This document shows positions 45,719-56,383 of a DNA stretch of 64,000 nt, in pieces (the stretch's first letter is position 1; each line of letters starts with the position of its first letter). The notes under the pieces are model-generated. The model was not told the DNA's origin, did no database searches, and worked only from the letters and a program-made list of their open reading frames with translations. The DNA comes from Sesamum alatum. Lineage: Eukaryota; Streptophyta; Magnoliopsida; Lamiales; Pedaliaceae. The position numbers and the translations under genes were made by a program. The stretch lies in contig JACGWO010000012.1 in assembly GCA_034509735.1 (NCBI GenBank), positions 9,918,367 through 9,982,366 on the forward strand, written 5' to 3'.

Positions 45719-47698
45719 TGTTAGAATAGGTGACCATGTAAGCCCATTTTGGCAGGAATATGTAACCTATGTCTAGACAATTCTTTGGTATTTTAATAAA
45801 AATATTTATGAATAAAGAAGTGAAAATTCATATGGCAACACTTTGTTTACGTTCACTACGCAAACAAAGCCCACGGACTGAGAAACAATTTCGGGGACTG
45901 GGACTACGCTTGGAGGTAGGTTCATGAAATCAGTCTTACCGAATCAGTCCGGAAATCTCCAAGTCAAGCAATCCCGAAAATGGGTACCGGGATTCCCTTT
46001 GAGACTTGCACTAAGCATCTGCTGTCGTATTTCATCGACGGGTGACGAAGGTCGTCTAAGCAGTTGTTAGTGGGTCAGCGTGCTAGGAAGCAGCTGACTG
46101 AGGTGACTCGCGGGAACCATCTTACGGAGGACCTGAGTATGGTCAGCAAGGTATGACGTGTATTCCCGGTTCCAACAGTACAGGCCAAGTCCTTTGACTT
46201 GAGGAACTGCTGAGTTTACCTGTGCATCAGGTCTGTATCTTAGATATGGTGAGAGATTGCCAAAATACTCTTGAGTAGTCATAAGCCATGTCTAGTGCAG
46301 CTCGGGTGTACAAAGTGACAGTAGTTTCCAAGAAAGGATCTGTCTCCTGTCAAAAGGTGTTGACAGTTGAGTCTCATGTATGCTCTGTGTCTTGTCCCTG
46401 AAGTCCGTGGCCACAGTAACTGAACAGAAGGGAAAGGTTTTCCCTTGCGGCGTTTAGTAAGGACAGACCGACACTTAGGTCCAAAATGGGTATCTGCTTT
46501 TTCCGTGCCCTAGACTCTAAGTGATGAGAGACCGAAGACAGAAGGACAAGTGTACTATTAGAGCCTAAATGTTCATCCCCGAATATTTCACCTAGTCTTT
46601 AGTACCATGGACCGTTGCTAGATGGCCACCCATGGTAACGGACGGATTATAGGAATCCGTCCAAGTCTAGCTGAATGGTGAACCTAAAGAGTCACACACT
46701 ATCCACACACACTTAGTATTTAATTTTGGAATTAAATATTGGAGTAAAGGAATGATTAAATTAGATTTAATCGGGTCCTATATTTTCTTGGAGAAATTAA
46801 TTCCTTCTATTTGATAAAGGGAATTAAATTAATAAATAGGATTTATTAAAAGGGTTGATTTAATGGGCTTAGAATAAATTATAATATTTATTTATTATAT
46901 TATATTTATTCTTTTAGCCTTTTGGAATATTTAATAGGATTTAAATATTCCATTAAATTAAAATCAACGGTTGAGATGGAAAGGGGAGATGGAAGGCTAG
47001 GATGTGTTTGACTAGGTCAAAACACTAGTTTGACTAGGACTTTGACTAGGTCAAAATCCTAGTCAAATTAGGTTACTTAGAGTTTGAGTTAAAAGAGGAT
47101 TAAACTCTTCCTCTATATAAACCTCTAGCTTCCAACATTTGTAGGATGATGATTCTTGAAAACACACACAACACACACTCTCCCCTTCTCCTATCTCTCG
47201 TCCGCCCCCCTCTCTCTCCTCCAAGAAAAATATTTCTTAGTTCTTTTTGTTCTTGGAACATTAAGAACTTAGACGAACCGATACCGTTAATTGATAACGT
47301 GTTATTCATTCGTCCACTCCAAAATTTATACACTTGTTCGTTGCTAGCACGACGTGCAAGATACGTGGGTGGATCGTGTGTCACGATTTGGAGGATCTCA
47401 AGAACGAGGTCTTGGTGCAAAACGGGGAACAATGCGAGTAGCAGTTGAAGACGGAAACGACAACGGGTAGGTCTGGTTTAAGATTTTCGTCCCTCTTTAA
47501 TTTTTCCACTCTATGGCCTCCATGATTTATTTATTAGTTTTATAACCATGAGATACACCGAACGCCCGGGAACCTCAAGGGTACACCCTTGAGCGTGTTC
47601 TTTTAAATTAAAAGCATGCCTTTTATTTTTTGTATGTTTAATTTTACCGCGCTTCGGCATTTCGCGCAATTCCCGGGATGATCCACCGATTTCTTTCA
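45719..47698 (+). repeat. 3' LTR of element G (type III, 1980 bp)
   Basis: It runs from TGTTAGAATAGG to TTTCTTTCA and is followed by the CCTAG target copy. It lacks about 25 bp near 45857 that the 5' LTR has between two TTCACT repeats. It has TATATAAA at 47114-47121 and a W-box cluster upstream. Confidence 0.95.
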
Positions 47699-48701
47699 CC
47701 TAGTGCTTTATGTGGATGACATTCTGCTCATTGGTAATGACGTTAGAATGTTAGGAAACACAAAAGCATGGTTGTCAACCCAGTTTTCCATGAAGGACTT
47801 GGGTGAAGCCTCCTACATCCTAGGCATCCAGATTGTTAGGGACAGATCTAAAAGGGTGTTAGGACTCACCCAAAACTCGTATATGGAGAAAGTCCTAAAG
47901 AGATATCGAATGGACAACTCCAAACGAGGATTCCTTCCCATGAGGCATGGGATCAAGTTGTCCGAGAAACAGTCCCCACAGACTGATGAGGAACTTGAAA
48001 GGATGAAAGTCATCCCCTATGCTTCTGCCGTAGGTAGCATCCAATATGCGGTCCACTGCATTAGGCCAGATATTGCATACGCTTTGAGCGTAACAAGCAG
48101 ATATCAGTCCTGCGCAGGAGAGGTACATTGGAATGCTGTTAAGGGCATCCTTAAGTACCTAAGGAGGACTAAGGAAATGTTCCTAGTCTATGGCAATGAA
48201 GGACTAATTCCGGAAGGCTTTAGCGACGCTAGCTTCCAGTCTGATGACGATGATGCCAAGTCTCAATCGGGGTACGTATTCAAACTCACTAGAGGAGTAG
48301 TAGCTTGGAAAAGTTCCAAGCAAGCAACCATTGCTGACTCCACCATAGAGGCTGAATACATAGAAACTTTAGAAGCTGCTAAGGAAGCGGTTTGGATGAG
48401 AAACTACATCCAAGAGTTGGGTGTGGTGCCTAGCATCGCCGAGCCTGTTGTCATCTTCTGTGATAACAACGGAGCAATAGCGCAAGCAAAGGAAACCGAG
48501 ATCTCATCACCGTTCCAAACACATTCTTAGACGCTACCATCTTCTTAGAGAAATGGTAGGAAGAGGTGACGTCCGGATGGACTGAGTCAACTCAGCAGAC
48601 AACAACAGCAGATCCGCTGACAAAGCCTATGTCGCAGAGCTCTCATACGCAACATCTTGAGAAGATGGGGATTAGACATATGGGCAATTGGCTTTAAAGG
48701 T
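47699..48701 (+). pseudogene. pol: RT C-terminus and RNase H of element F
   Basis: It resumes F after G, starting with the CCTAG target copy and LYVDDILLIGND with an intact YVDD. The frame is open from 47703 to 48530, through the linker and RNase H ([31 protein letters not shown]). An extra A near 48495, a TGA near 48581 and another small insertion then break the C-terminus. Confidence 0.92.
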
Positions 48702-48713
48702 CAAGTGGGAGAT
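48702..48713 (+). other. Polypurine tract of element F
   Basis: CAAGTGGGAGAT lies directly before TGTTAGAATAGG. Confidence 0.87.
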
Positions 48714-50561
48714 TGTTAGAATAGGTGACCATGTAAGCCAATTTTGGCAGGAATATGTAATCTATGTCTAGACAATTTCTGGAATTTGATAAAAAACATT
48801 TATGAATAAAGAAGTGAAAATTCCTATGGCAATACTTTGTTTAGGTTCACTTATATCTGCATTTACATTTCTGTTCACTACGCAAACAAAGCCCACGGAC
48901 TGAGAATCGATTTCGCGGACTGGGACTACGCTTTGGAGGTAGGTCCATGAAATCAGCCTTACCGAATCAGTCCAGAAATCTCCAAGTCAAGGAATCCCGA
49001 AAATGGGTACCGAGATTCCCTTTGAGACTTGCACTAAGCATCTGCTGTCGTATTTTCATCGACGGGTGACGAAGGTCGTCTAAGCAGTGTTAGTGGGTCA
49101 GCATGCTAGGAAGCAGCTGACTGAGGTGACTCGCGAGAACCGTCTTACGGAGGACCTTGAGTATGGTCAGCAAAGTATGACGTGTAATTCCCGGTTCCAA
49201 CGGTACAGGCCAAGTCCTTTGACTTGAGGAACTGCTGAGTTCACCTGTGCATCAGGTCTGTATCTTAGATATGGTGAGAGATTGCCAAAATACTCTTGAG
49301 TAGTCATAAGCCATGTCTAGTGCAGCTCGGGTGTACAGAGTGGTATTTTCCGAGAAAGGATCTGTCTCCTGTCAAAAGGTTTTGACAGTTGAGTCTCATG
49401 TACGCTCTGTGTCTTGTCCCTAAAATCTATGGCCACAGTAACTGAATAGAAGGGAAGGTTTCCCTTGCGGCGTTTAGTAAGGACAGACCGACACTTAGGT
49501 CCAAAATGGGTACCTGCTTTTTCCGTGCCCTAGACTCTAAGTGATGAGATCGAAGACAGAAGGACAAGTGTACTGTTAGAGCCTTAATGTTCATCCCCAA
49601 TTATTTCACCTAGTCTCTAGTGCCATGGACCGTTGCTAGATGGCCACCCATGATAACGGACGGATTCTAGGAATCCGACCAAGTCTAGCTGAAAGGTGAA
49701 CCTAAAGAGTCACACACTATCCACACACAATTAGTATTTAATTTGGAATTAAATATTGGAGTAACGGAATGATTAAATTAGATTTAATCATGTCCTATAT
49801 TTTCTTGGAGAAATTAATTCCTTCTATTTGATAAAGGGAATTAAATTAATACATAGGATTTATTAAAGGATTGATTTAATGGGCTTAGAATAAATATTAA
49901 TATTTGTTTATTATATTTATTTTTAGCCTTTTGGAATATTTAATGGGATTTAAATATTCCATTAAATTAAAATCAACGGTTGAGATGGAAAGGGGAGATG
50001 GAAGGCTAGGATTTGTTTGACTAGGTCAAACACTAGTTTGACTAGGACTTTGACTAGGTCAAAATCCTAGACAAATTAGAGTTCTTAGAGTAGGAGTTTT
50101 AAAGTGGATTAAACTCCTCCTCTATAAATACCTCTAAGCTTCCAACTTTTTGAAGGATGATGAAAATTCCAACACACACACAACACACACATGATTTCGA
50201 CCTCTCTCCCCTCTCTCTCGTCCGCCCTCTCTCTCTCCACTCTCCAAGAAAAATATTTTCTAGTTCTTTTTGTTCTTGGAACATTAGAACTTAGATGAAT
50301 CGATACCGTTAATTGATAACGTGTTGTTGATTCATCCACTCCAAAATATACACTTGTTCGTTGCTAGCACGACATGCAAGATACGTGGGTAGATCGTGTG
50401 TCACGATTTGGAGGGTCTCAAGAACGAGATCTCGGTGCAAAACGGGGAACAACGCATGTAGCCGTTGAAGACGAAAACGACAACGGGTAGGTCTCGTTTT
50501 ATTTTTCGTCTCTCTTTATTTTCAACTTTATGGCCTCCATGATTTCTTTACATGTTGTTTA
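48714..50561 (+). repeat. 3' LTR of element F (type III), broken by element H
   Basis: It starts TGTTAGAATAGGTGACCATG and contains TATAAATA at 50123-50130. It stops at TTGTTTA (50561) about 140 bp short of the usual end, where the LTR of H begins. The remaining end would lie beyond the window. Confidence 0.92.
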
Positions 50562-52789
50562 TGTTAGAATAGGGTGACCGGAAAGCCAATTAGATTGGTC
50601 TTGATGTAATCTATTTCTGACAATGTCATTGTAAATATGAATATAGTGAGTATTCATGTTTGGCAGTTCCATTTGTTGTGCTCGCTATTTATGTTTATTC
50701 CATTTAACATCACTACAAAGCCCACAGGCCAAACGAACAACCCATGTAGTTGGGCTGCGCATTGGATGGCAGCTATGAAACTAACTTCTAAGGGTTAGGT
50801 CTGAAACGTTCCAAGTTGAGGACCTTGAGACAGGGCATCAAGAGTCCTATACAGACTTGCACTAATGATTGCATTCATTAGATGAGTGCCGTGTTTCATC
50901 GGCGACAGACGTTGGACGTCTATGCAATATTAGTGGGTTAGTTGACAAGGATGTCAACTGACTGAACTGACTCGCGGGAATCGTCATATGGAAGCCTTGG
51001 AGGCTTGGTCGGTATGAATGGCATTCCCGGCTCCGATAGTACGAGATTAGTCCTCGGCCTTGAGGAATCATTGCAGTCACATGCATATGATGGCTGTATC
51101 TAGCATCTGGCAAGAGATGTCAGTATCTGGGATACGTTCATCTTAAGCCTTATACAGTGCAGTCGGAATATGTATTGAGGACGGTGGATTCCAAGATAGG
51201 ATCCGTCACCTGTCAGTATATGACAGTCGAGTCTCCTATGCGCTCTGAGATAGTTTAAACTCTTATAAGTCTGTGGCCACAACGATTGGTCGAGTAGGGA
51301 ATGGTTTCCTACATCGATCGATAGAGTAAACGTGCCTCGAGTTACTGAGCATAGTTGTCTAGTCCAGGATGGGAACCGACGCCCAATTCCATACTCTAAA
51401 CTTAGATCGGGAGACGGATGATGGAAGGACCGTACTCATATGGGACTCGGGAGCCTAAATGTTCACGCCAACATTCACCTAGTCTCTAGTGCCATGGACC
51501 GTTGCTAGACGGCCACCCATGGTGACGGGCGTTTTCTGATTAAATGGTTAATCGGAAAAAATAATTAATTAAATTGGATTTAATTGATCAATTCTGTTGG
51601 ACACAAGCCCAAGTCTAGCTGAGGGTGAACCTAATGAGTCACACACAAATCACTTTGGATTTGGCGGAGTTAATTTGGAATTAATTCTAGAAGAAGCGAA
51701 TAAATTTAATCGGATTAAATTTATTCAAGAGAGAAAATAAATGATTGGATCATTTATTGAGAAATCCATTTGATGGATGGTCTAAGAATTAATTAATTGG
51801 ATTAGTTAATTTTTGGACTAAGGACCTTTAAATTAATTGGATTAATTTATTGGGTTTTGGCTAGAATAGTTGATTGGATCAATTATTCTTAATTTGGACT
51901 TATGTTTATTTAACGGATTAAATAAATAATTGGGATTCAATTGGATTGAAATTAATTAGATTAATTAATGCCCAATGGATACATGTTTGGACTTTATTTA
52001 ATTTGATTAAATACAAGTCCAAAAACATGAAGGTCCAAGTCCATTTTTCATGCAAGTTGAAGCTAGTTAAGGAGGAGTTTCAACTCTTCCACATATGTAC
52101 ATGATGAGCACGAAAATTTGCTGATTTGTGGGTGGTTTTCTCTTGCTATCATGTGTAGTGGATGTGCTAGAAGTGTGTGTATGTGGAAGTTGCCTTGGAG
52201 GTTACTTATGTAGGTGGTATTTTTGAACACTACATTCTACATACAAAAAAATACTTTGCTAGACACAATTCACTTAACTTGCTTCACTTTTTGCTGGAGT
52301 TTTTTTTAGCCAAATACTCTCTGAAAATTCTCTCTTTTAGTGTTCATACTTCTTAGAGAAGATTGAACAAAAACATTCCAAGGTACACTAATCGATAGTG
52401 CTTTCTTTGGAATTGTTTCTTCTTCTTTGTTTCTAATTTCTATCTAGCAATAGAGTAGAAATAAATCCATTATTTGGTGTGGAACGCATTAGAGCAGTTC
52501 TACGTTGAGCTCTCAAGTGGACGAACGAAGAAAGAAAGAAAGGAACAACGCACGAACCCGTTCTACATAAACGAACAAAGGTTGGTTTCCTTTTTACATT
52601 TTTGTATAACTTTCTTCTTCTCCTTTTTAGCCACATGTCCAGGATGTTTTATTTTGTTGTTTATCCTTTGACAAAGACCGAACGCCCGGGAACTTCAAAG
52701 GGAACACCCCTTTGAATCCGGTTTAAATTATGTCTTAAATTTACGTTTTACGCTTCCGTTGCGTTCCCGGGCCGTACCCGATTCTTTCA
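50562..52789 (+). repeat. 5' LTR of element H (type IV, 2228 bp)
   Basis: It starts TGTTAGAATAGGG, ends CGATTCTTTCA and is followed by the primer site. It shares the common LTR block (about 51475-51640) with types I-III but differs elsewhere. U3 carries a very dense inverted-repeat array (51533-52030). The U5 fold is perfect: GCCCGGGAAC (52684-52693) pairs with GTTCCCGGGC (52763-52772) around hairpin 52694-52716. Confidence 0.92.
51533..52030 (+). repeat. Dense array of perfect short inverted repeats in type IV U3
   Basis: About a dozen hairpins follow one another. Examples (arms, loop): AATTAAA/TTTAATT TTGGA at 51567; GAATAAATTTAA/TTAAATTTATTC TCGGA at 51698; AATAAATGA/TCATTTATT TTGGA at 51736; ATCCAT/ATGGAT TTG at 51764; TAAATTAA/TTAATTTA TTGGA at 51829; an 11-bp pair with one G-T pair at 51863; TTTATTTAA/TTAAATAAA CGGA at 51905; TTCAA/TTGAA TTGGA at 51936. 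The shared LTR block interrupts the array once (51600-51660). Confidence 0.88.
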
Positions 52790-54124
52790 GTGGTATCAGA
52801 GCCCGGTTCGGTGTTGTGGCTTTAATGATTTACATGTTATAATGTGTTAAGCATGTTGAACGTGTTTAAAAATGCTTTTGGAAAGCATGTTTTTACGGTT
52901 TTTTCTAGCATGATTATATGTATGAAAATATGTGTTAATTTTGCTTTTGAAATTATGGATATCTATGCATTTTATGAGAATTTGATTTTCTGTAAATGCA
53001 TGTTTATATTTCAGTTTTACAGCAGATAAAAAAAAAATAAAAAAATTGGAAAACGTTCAGCAGTCGTCTGCTTGCTGCTGCCTGCCTGGCGGTCACTGGG
53101 CCAGCAGGCGCGCAGGCCGGGCGCGCGCGCGCGGGCAGTGGCCTGCGCGCGCGCCCGCTGGCCGTGCGTGCTGCCGGGCCAGCGCAGGCAGGCAGCCTGC
53201 GCGCAGGCGCTGTGTGCTGGGCGCGCAGTGCTGCGCGCGCTCGCCGCGCGTGCATGTGCGGCCGGCCATTGGCCGGTCTGGGACGTTTGGGCCGTTTTGC
53301 ATCGTTTTTCGTAAAAATTTTAATTTTCTGATTTCTGCTGTTTTCTGAATGTGAGTAATTTTCGAATATTTTTAATTTTAGTTAAATTGAATTTTTCTAA
53401 AATTATTTTTGATGCCTTAGATTATTTTGGAAATGGTTTCCAAACTAAAATGGTTTATACATTGGATGTATGGGTGATATCCGTTTTTTCAATTGCATTA
53501 TTAATATATTATTTTCTGCACTTAATTATGTTTATTGTTAGATATTGGATATCTTGTTATAAATACATGGTATGTATTTATGTGTTGGCATATTTATATT
53601 TGATGTAAATGTGCTTTGCTGTTGTTGTTTATTTGATAAACAACAAGGATGATCACTAGCCCTTTTTAACCTATATATGGTTTAATTTATTGTTGGGTGA
53701 GGCCTGCGTGCCTCTTTGTTTTTCTTCTCTCTATCGATTTTTAGCCTTGGAATAATAAGGCTTTCTTCCTCTCTATTAATGCACTCCCCCCGACTTATGA
53801 TTGGGGTTTCTTTTAAGTTGTAATGAGAGTAGATTAGATTGTGAGGATTTAATTTATTAATTGTAAGCTTCCAAGGAGATGAAGGTCCGGTGGATGGAGC
53901 CCATGATGGCAGGTCAAGAAGAACAAAGGAGGAATTTTTATAAGGCCCCATTAGAATGATAATGGGATGTAAATATTGTAATAGTGTAGGTCTACCCTAG
54001 TTTGACCATAGATCCACTGCGGGCTCAGTGGATCACTTAGGAAAGGGCTTGTGATCATCCTAACAGGGGTGTGCTAGGCTTACTTTGCATGTGCTTAAGT
54101 TTTTTATGCTTTGATGTATGATGT
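52790..54124 (+). other. Leader of element H (5' part)
   Basis: A GC island lies at about 53055-53300. Small inverted repeats include ATACA/TGTAT and AGATA/TATCT around TTGGA, and GTTGTTTAT/ATAAACAAC around TTG (53625-53645). The long-range stem pairs 53646-53665 with 54042-54061. The CCACTG/CAGTGG hairpin is near 54013. Leader is cut at GATGT (54120-54124) by element C. An 85-codon ORF at 53351-53608 shows no recognisable domain. Confidence 0.85.
52791..52802 (+). other. Primer-binding site of element H (tRNA-iMet)
   Basis: TGGTATCAGAGC, one base after the LTR. Confidence 0.95.
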
Positions 54125-56371
54125 TGAAAGATTGTGTGGATCGGCCCGGGAGATTAACGCGAATAGCGGAAGCGCGAAATAGTGCGTAATAAAAATTACA
54201 AAGCATAATTAAATGGAATTTAAATCATGCATAACATACATAAACGAATCAAGGGGTGTGCCCTTGATTCTCCCGAGCGTTCGGTGTATCTCATGTTCAA
54301 TAAAACACAACATGGAGGCCATAGAATTGAAACCGAAAAAAACGAAATTAAAGAACCTACCCGGTTGTAGTTTTGTCTTCGTTTCGGCTACATGCATTGT
54401 TCCCCGTTTTGCACCAAGATCTCAAAGAAGAGACCCTCTAAATCATCTCACTCGCTCCACCGGAAAGCAAACAACCCTTGTGCTAGCAAAAAATTATTTT
54501 GGGGAGAAGAGACATCGATACACGCTATGAATTAACGCAATCAATGTCTTTTATGTTCTTAACTTGAATAAATCAAGAAGAACAAAGTAGTATTCTTGGA
54601 GAGTGAAATAGGGGTGGACGAAAATTTGAGGGAGAATTGAGAGATGAGAGTTGTAGAGAATTACTAGGTGTGAGTGTGTGTTTTTTTTTTGAGTATTTAT
54701 AGAAGATGGAATTTCCTATTCCTTCTCAAACTCTTCCAAAGAGACACACTTTGACTAGGATTTTGACCTAGTCAAATCCTAGTCAAATTAGGCATTGATT
54801 AAGTCAAATTAATCATGGCCCCTTCATCTCATCATTCTCTAGATCAAATCTTGTCCATCCATTTTGATGGGCTTTATGGAATGGGCCTATTTAATTCTAA
54901 ATTAAATATTCCCATGGACTTTATATTAAATCATATTTAATATACTAAGCTCATTAATTAATTAATGGAAAGGACTTATTTAATTCTAAATTAAATAGTC
55001 CCATGGACTTTATATTAAATCCCTTTTAATATACCAAGCCCATTAATTAATTCCATAGAATGGGATTATTTAATTCTAAATTAAATAGTCCCATGGACTT
55101 TATATTAAATCCTATTTAATATATACCAAGCCCACTAATTAATTCACCCTTTTAAATTAATTAAAAGGAAAGCCCATGCTTTATAAAATTCATAAATCTA
55201 ATTTATGAACTCAAGCCCTATTATTCCAAATAATTCATCGAGGCTTGAATCTCCAAGAAAGTATAATTTAATTCCATTAAATTAAACCTTCTCCCGGAAT
55301 TAATTCCAAATTAATTCCCTTTCATTTGGTGTAGCGGGTGTGACTCTTTAGCTTCACCTTTCAGCTAGACTTCGACCTACTTTTTGTTATTTCATAACCA
55401 AAGTAGTCCGTTACCATGGGTGGCCATCTAGCAACGGTCCATGGCACTAGAGACTAGGTGAATTTATGGTGTGAACATTTAGGCTCCGAGTTTATACGCA
55501 GGTGCGGTCCTATCGACGCTTGATACGTACGGGTACGGTCCTACTGTCGCCTGTCTCCTGGCCTTTAGTCTAGGGGTTGGTTCCCATCCTTGACTAGGCA
55601 ACTATGCATAATGCTCGAGATAGGTTTAACTCGACGTAGGAAATCCTTTCCCACTACATCAAATGCTATGGCCATAGACTTTGTGAGTCTAAACCATCTC
55701 CGAGCGCATAGGAGATCTTGCTGTCATATCCTTTGACAGGGGACAGATCTTATCTTGGAATTCACCGTTCTTACATACTCCGACTGCACTGGACGAGGCT
55801 TATGATGACCATGTGATATAATCGGTCAAATTTCACCAGATCCAAGATACAGCCTTAGTATGTAGGGGACTGTCGTGATCCTCAAGTCCGAGGACTAATC
55901 CCGTACTATCGGAACCGGGAATACGAGTCATACCGATCAAGCCCGAGTAGCTTCCATATGACGATTCCCGCGAGTCACCTCAGTCGGCAGCTCCCCAGGA
56001 GGCCGACCCACTAACACTGCTTAGACGATCCTCGTCACCCGTCGATGAAGCACGATAGCAGATGCTTAGTGCAAGTCTCAAATGGATTCTCGATGCCCTG
56101 TCTCGAGATTCCTTTGACTTTGAGTATTTCAGACTGATTCGGCGAAACTGATTTCATGAACCTACCTCCAAGCGTAGTTCCAATTTCTCGAAATGTTATT
56201 TCAGTCTGTGGGCGTTTGTTGTGACATCGTAACGATGCAAGCAGTAAGTACAACAAACTCATGCCTATGAATCCTTACTACATTCATTAACATAATATTA
56301 CTTGTTCACAGATTGACGAATGGTTCTCAGAACAACCAATACCATTGACTTTCTGGTCACCTATTCTAACA
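54125..56371 (-). repeat. 3' LTR of element C (type II, 2247 bp)
   Basis: On the plus strand it starts TGAAAGATTGTGTGG and ends CTATTCTAACA, followed by the reversed polypurine tract. It has the same 90-bp triplication and inverted repeats as B (about 54880-55330) and a reversed TATA box near 54700. Confidence 0.93.
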
Positions 56372-56383
56372 ATCTCCCACTTG
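56372..56383 (-). other. Polypurine tract of element C
   Basis: ATCTCCCACTTG on the plus strand is the exact reverse complement of the tract in A, B, F and G. Confidence 0.87.

Larger units (their letters stand above)
36962..47698 (+). mobile_element. Element G: complete but dead Copia element with CCTAG target duplication
   Basis: It is 10,737 bp with both type III LTRs, primer site, leader, gag-pol and polypurine tract. CCTAG flanks it (36957-36961 and 47699-47703), and joining the flanks restores the RT of F across the codons before YVDD. G is therefore younger than F. It has many frameshifts, a stop at the YVDD tyrosine and a 0.5 kb rearranged block in the RT-RNase H region. Confidence 0.95.
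34542..50561 (+). mobile_element. Element F: 5'-truncated Copia element interrupted by G and H
   Basis: F begins mid-gag and runs through PR, INT and RT to 36961, then continues from 47699 after the inserted G, through RNase H, polypurine tract and a type III 3' LTR that H interrupts at 50562. It has no 5' LTR, primer site, leader or gag start of its own. Confidence 0.87.
50562..54124 (+). mobile_element. Element H: 5' part of a Copia element with a distinct LTR (type IV)
   Basis: Complete LTR, primer site and 1.3 kb of leader are present, then interruption by element C on the minus strand. No coding region is present in the window. It interrupts the F 3' LTR; the left target copy would be GTTTA (50557-50561). 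Confidence 0.88.

Noticed and set aside
53351..53608. 85-codon hydrophobic ORF in the H leader
   Set aside because: AT-rich leader sequence; no conservation of the frame in other leaders.
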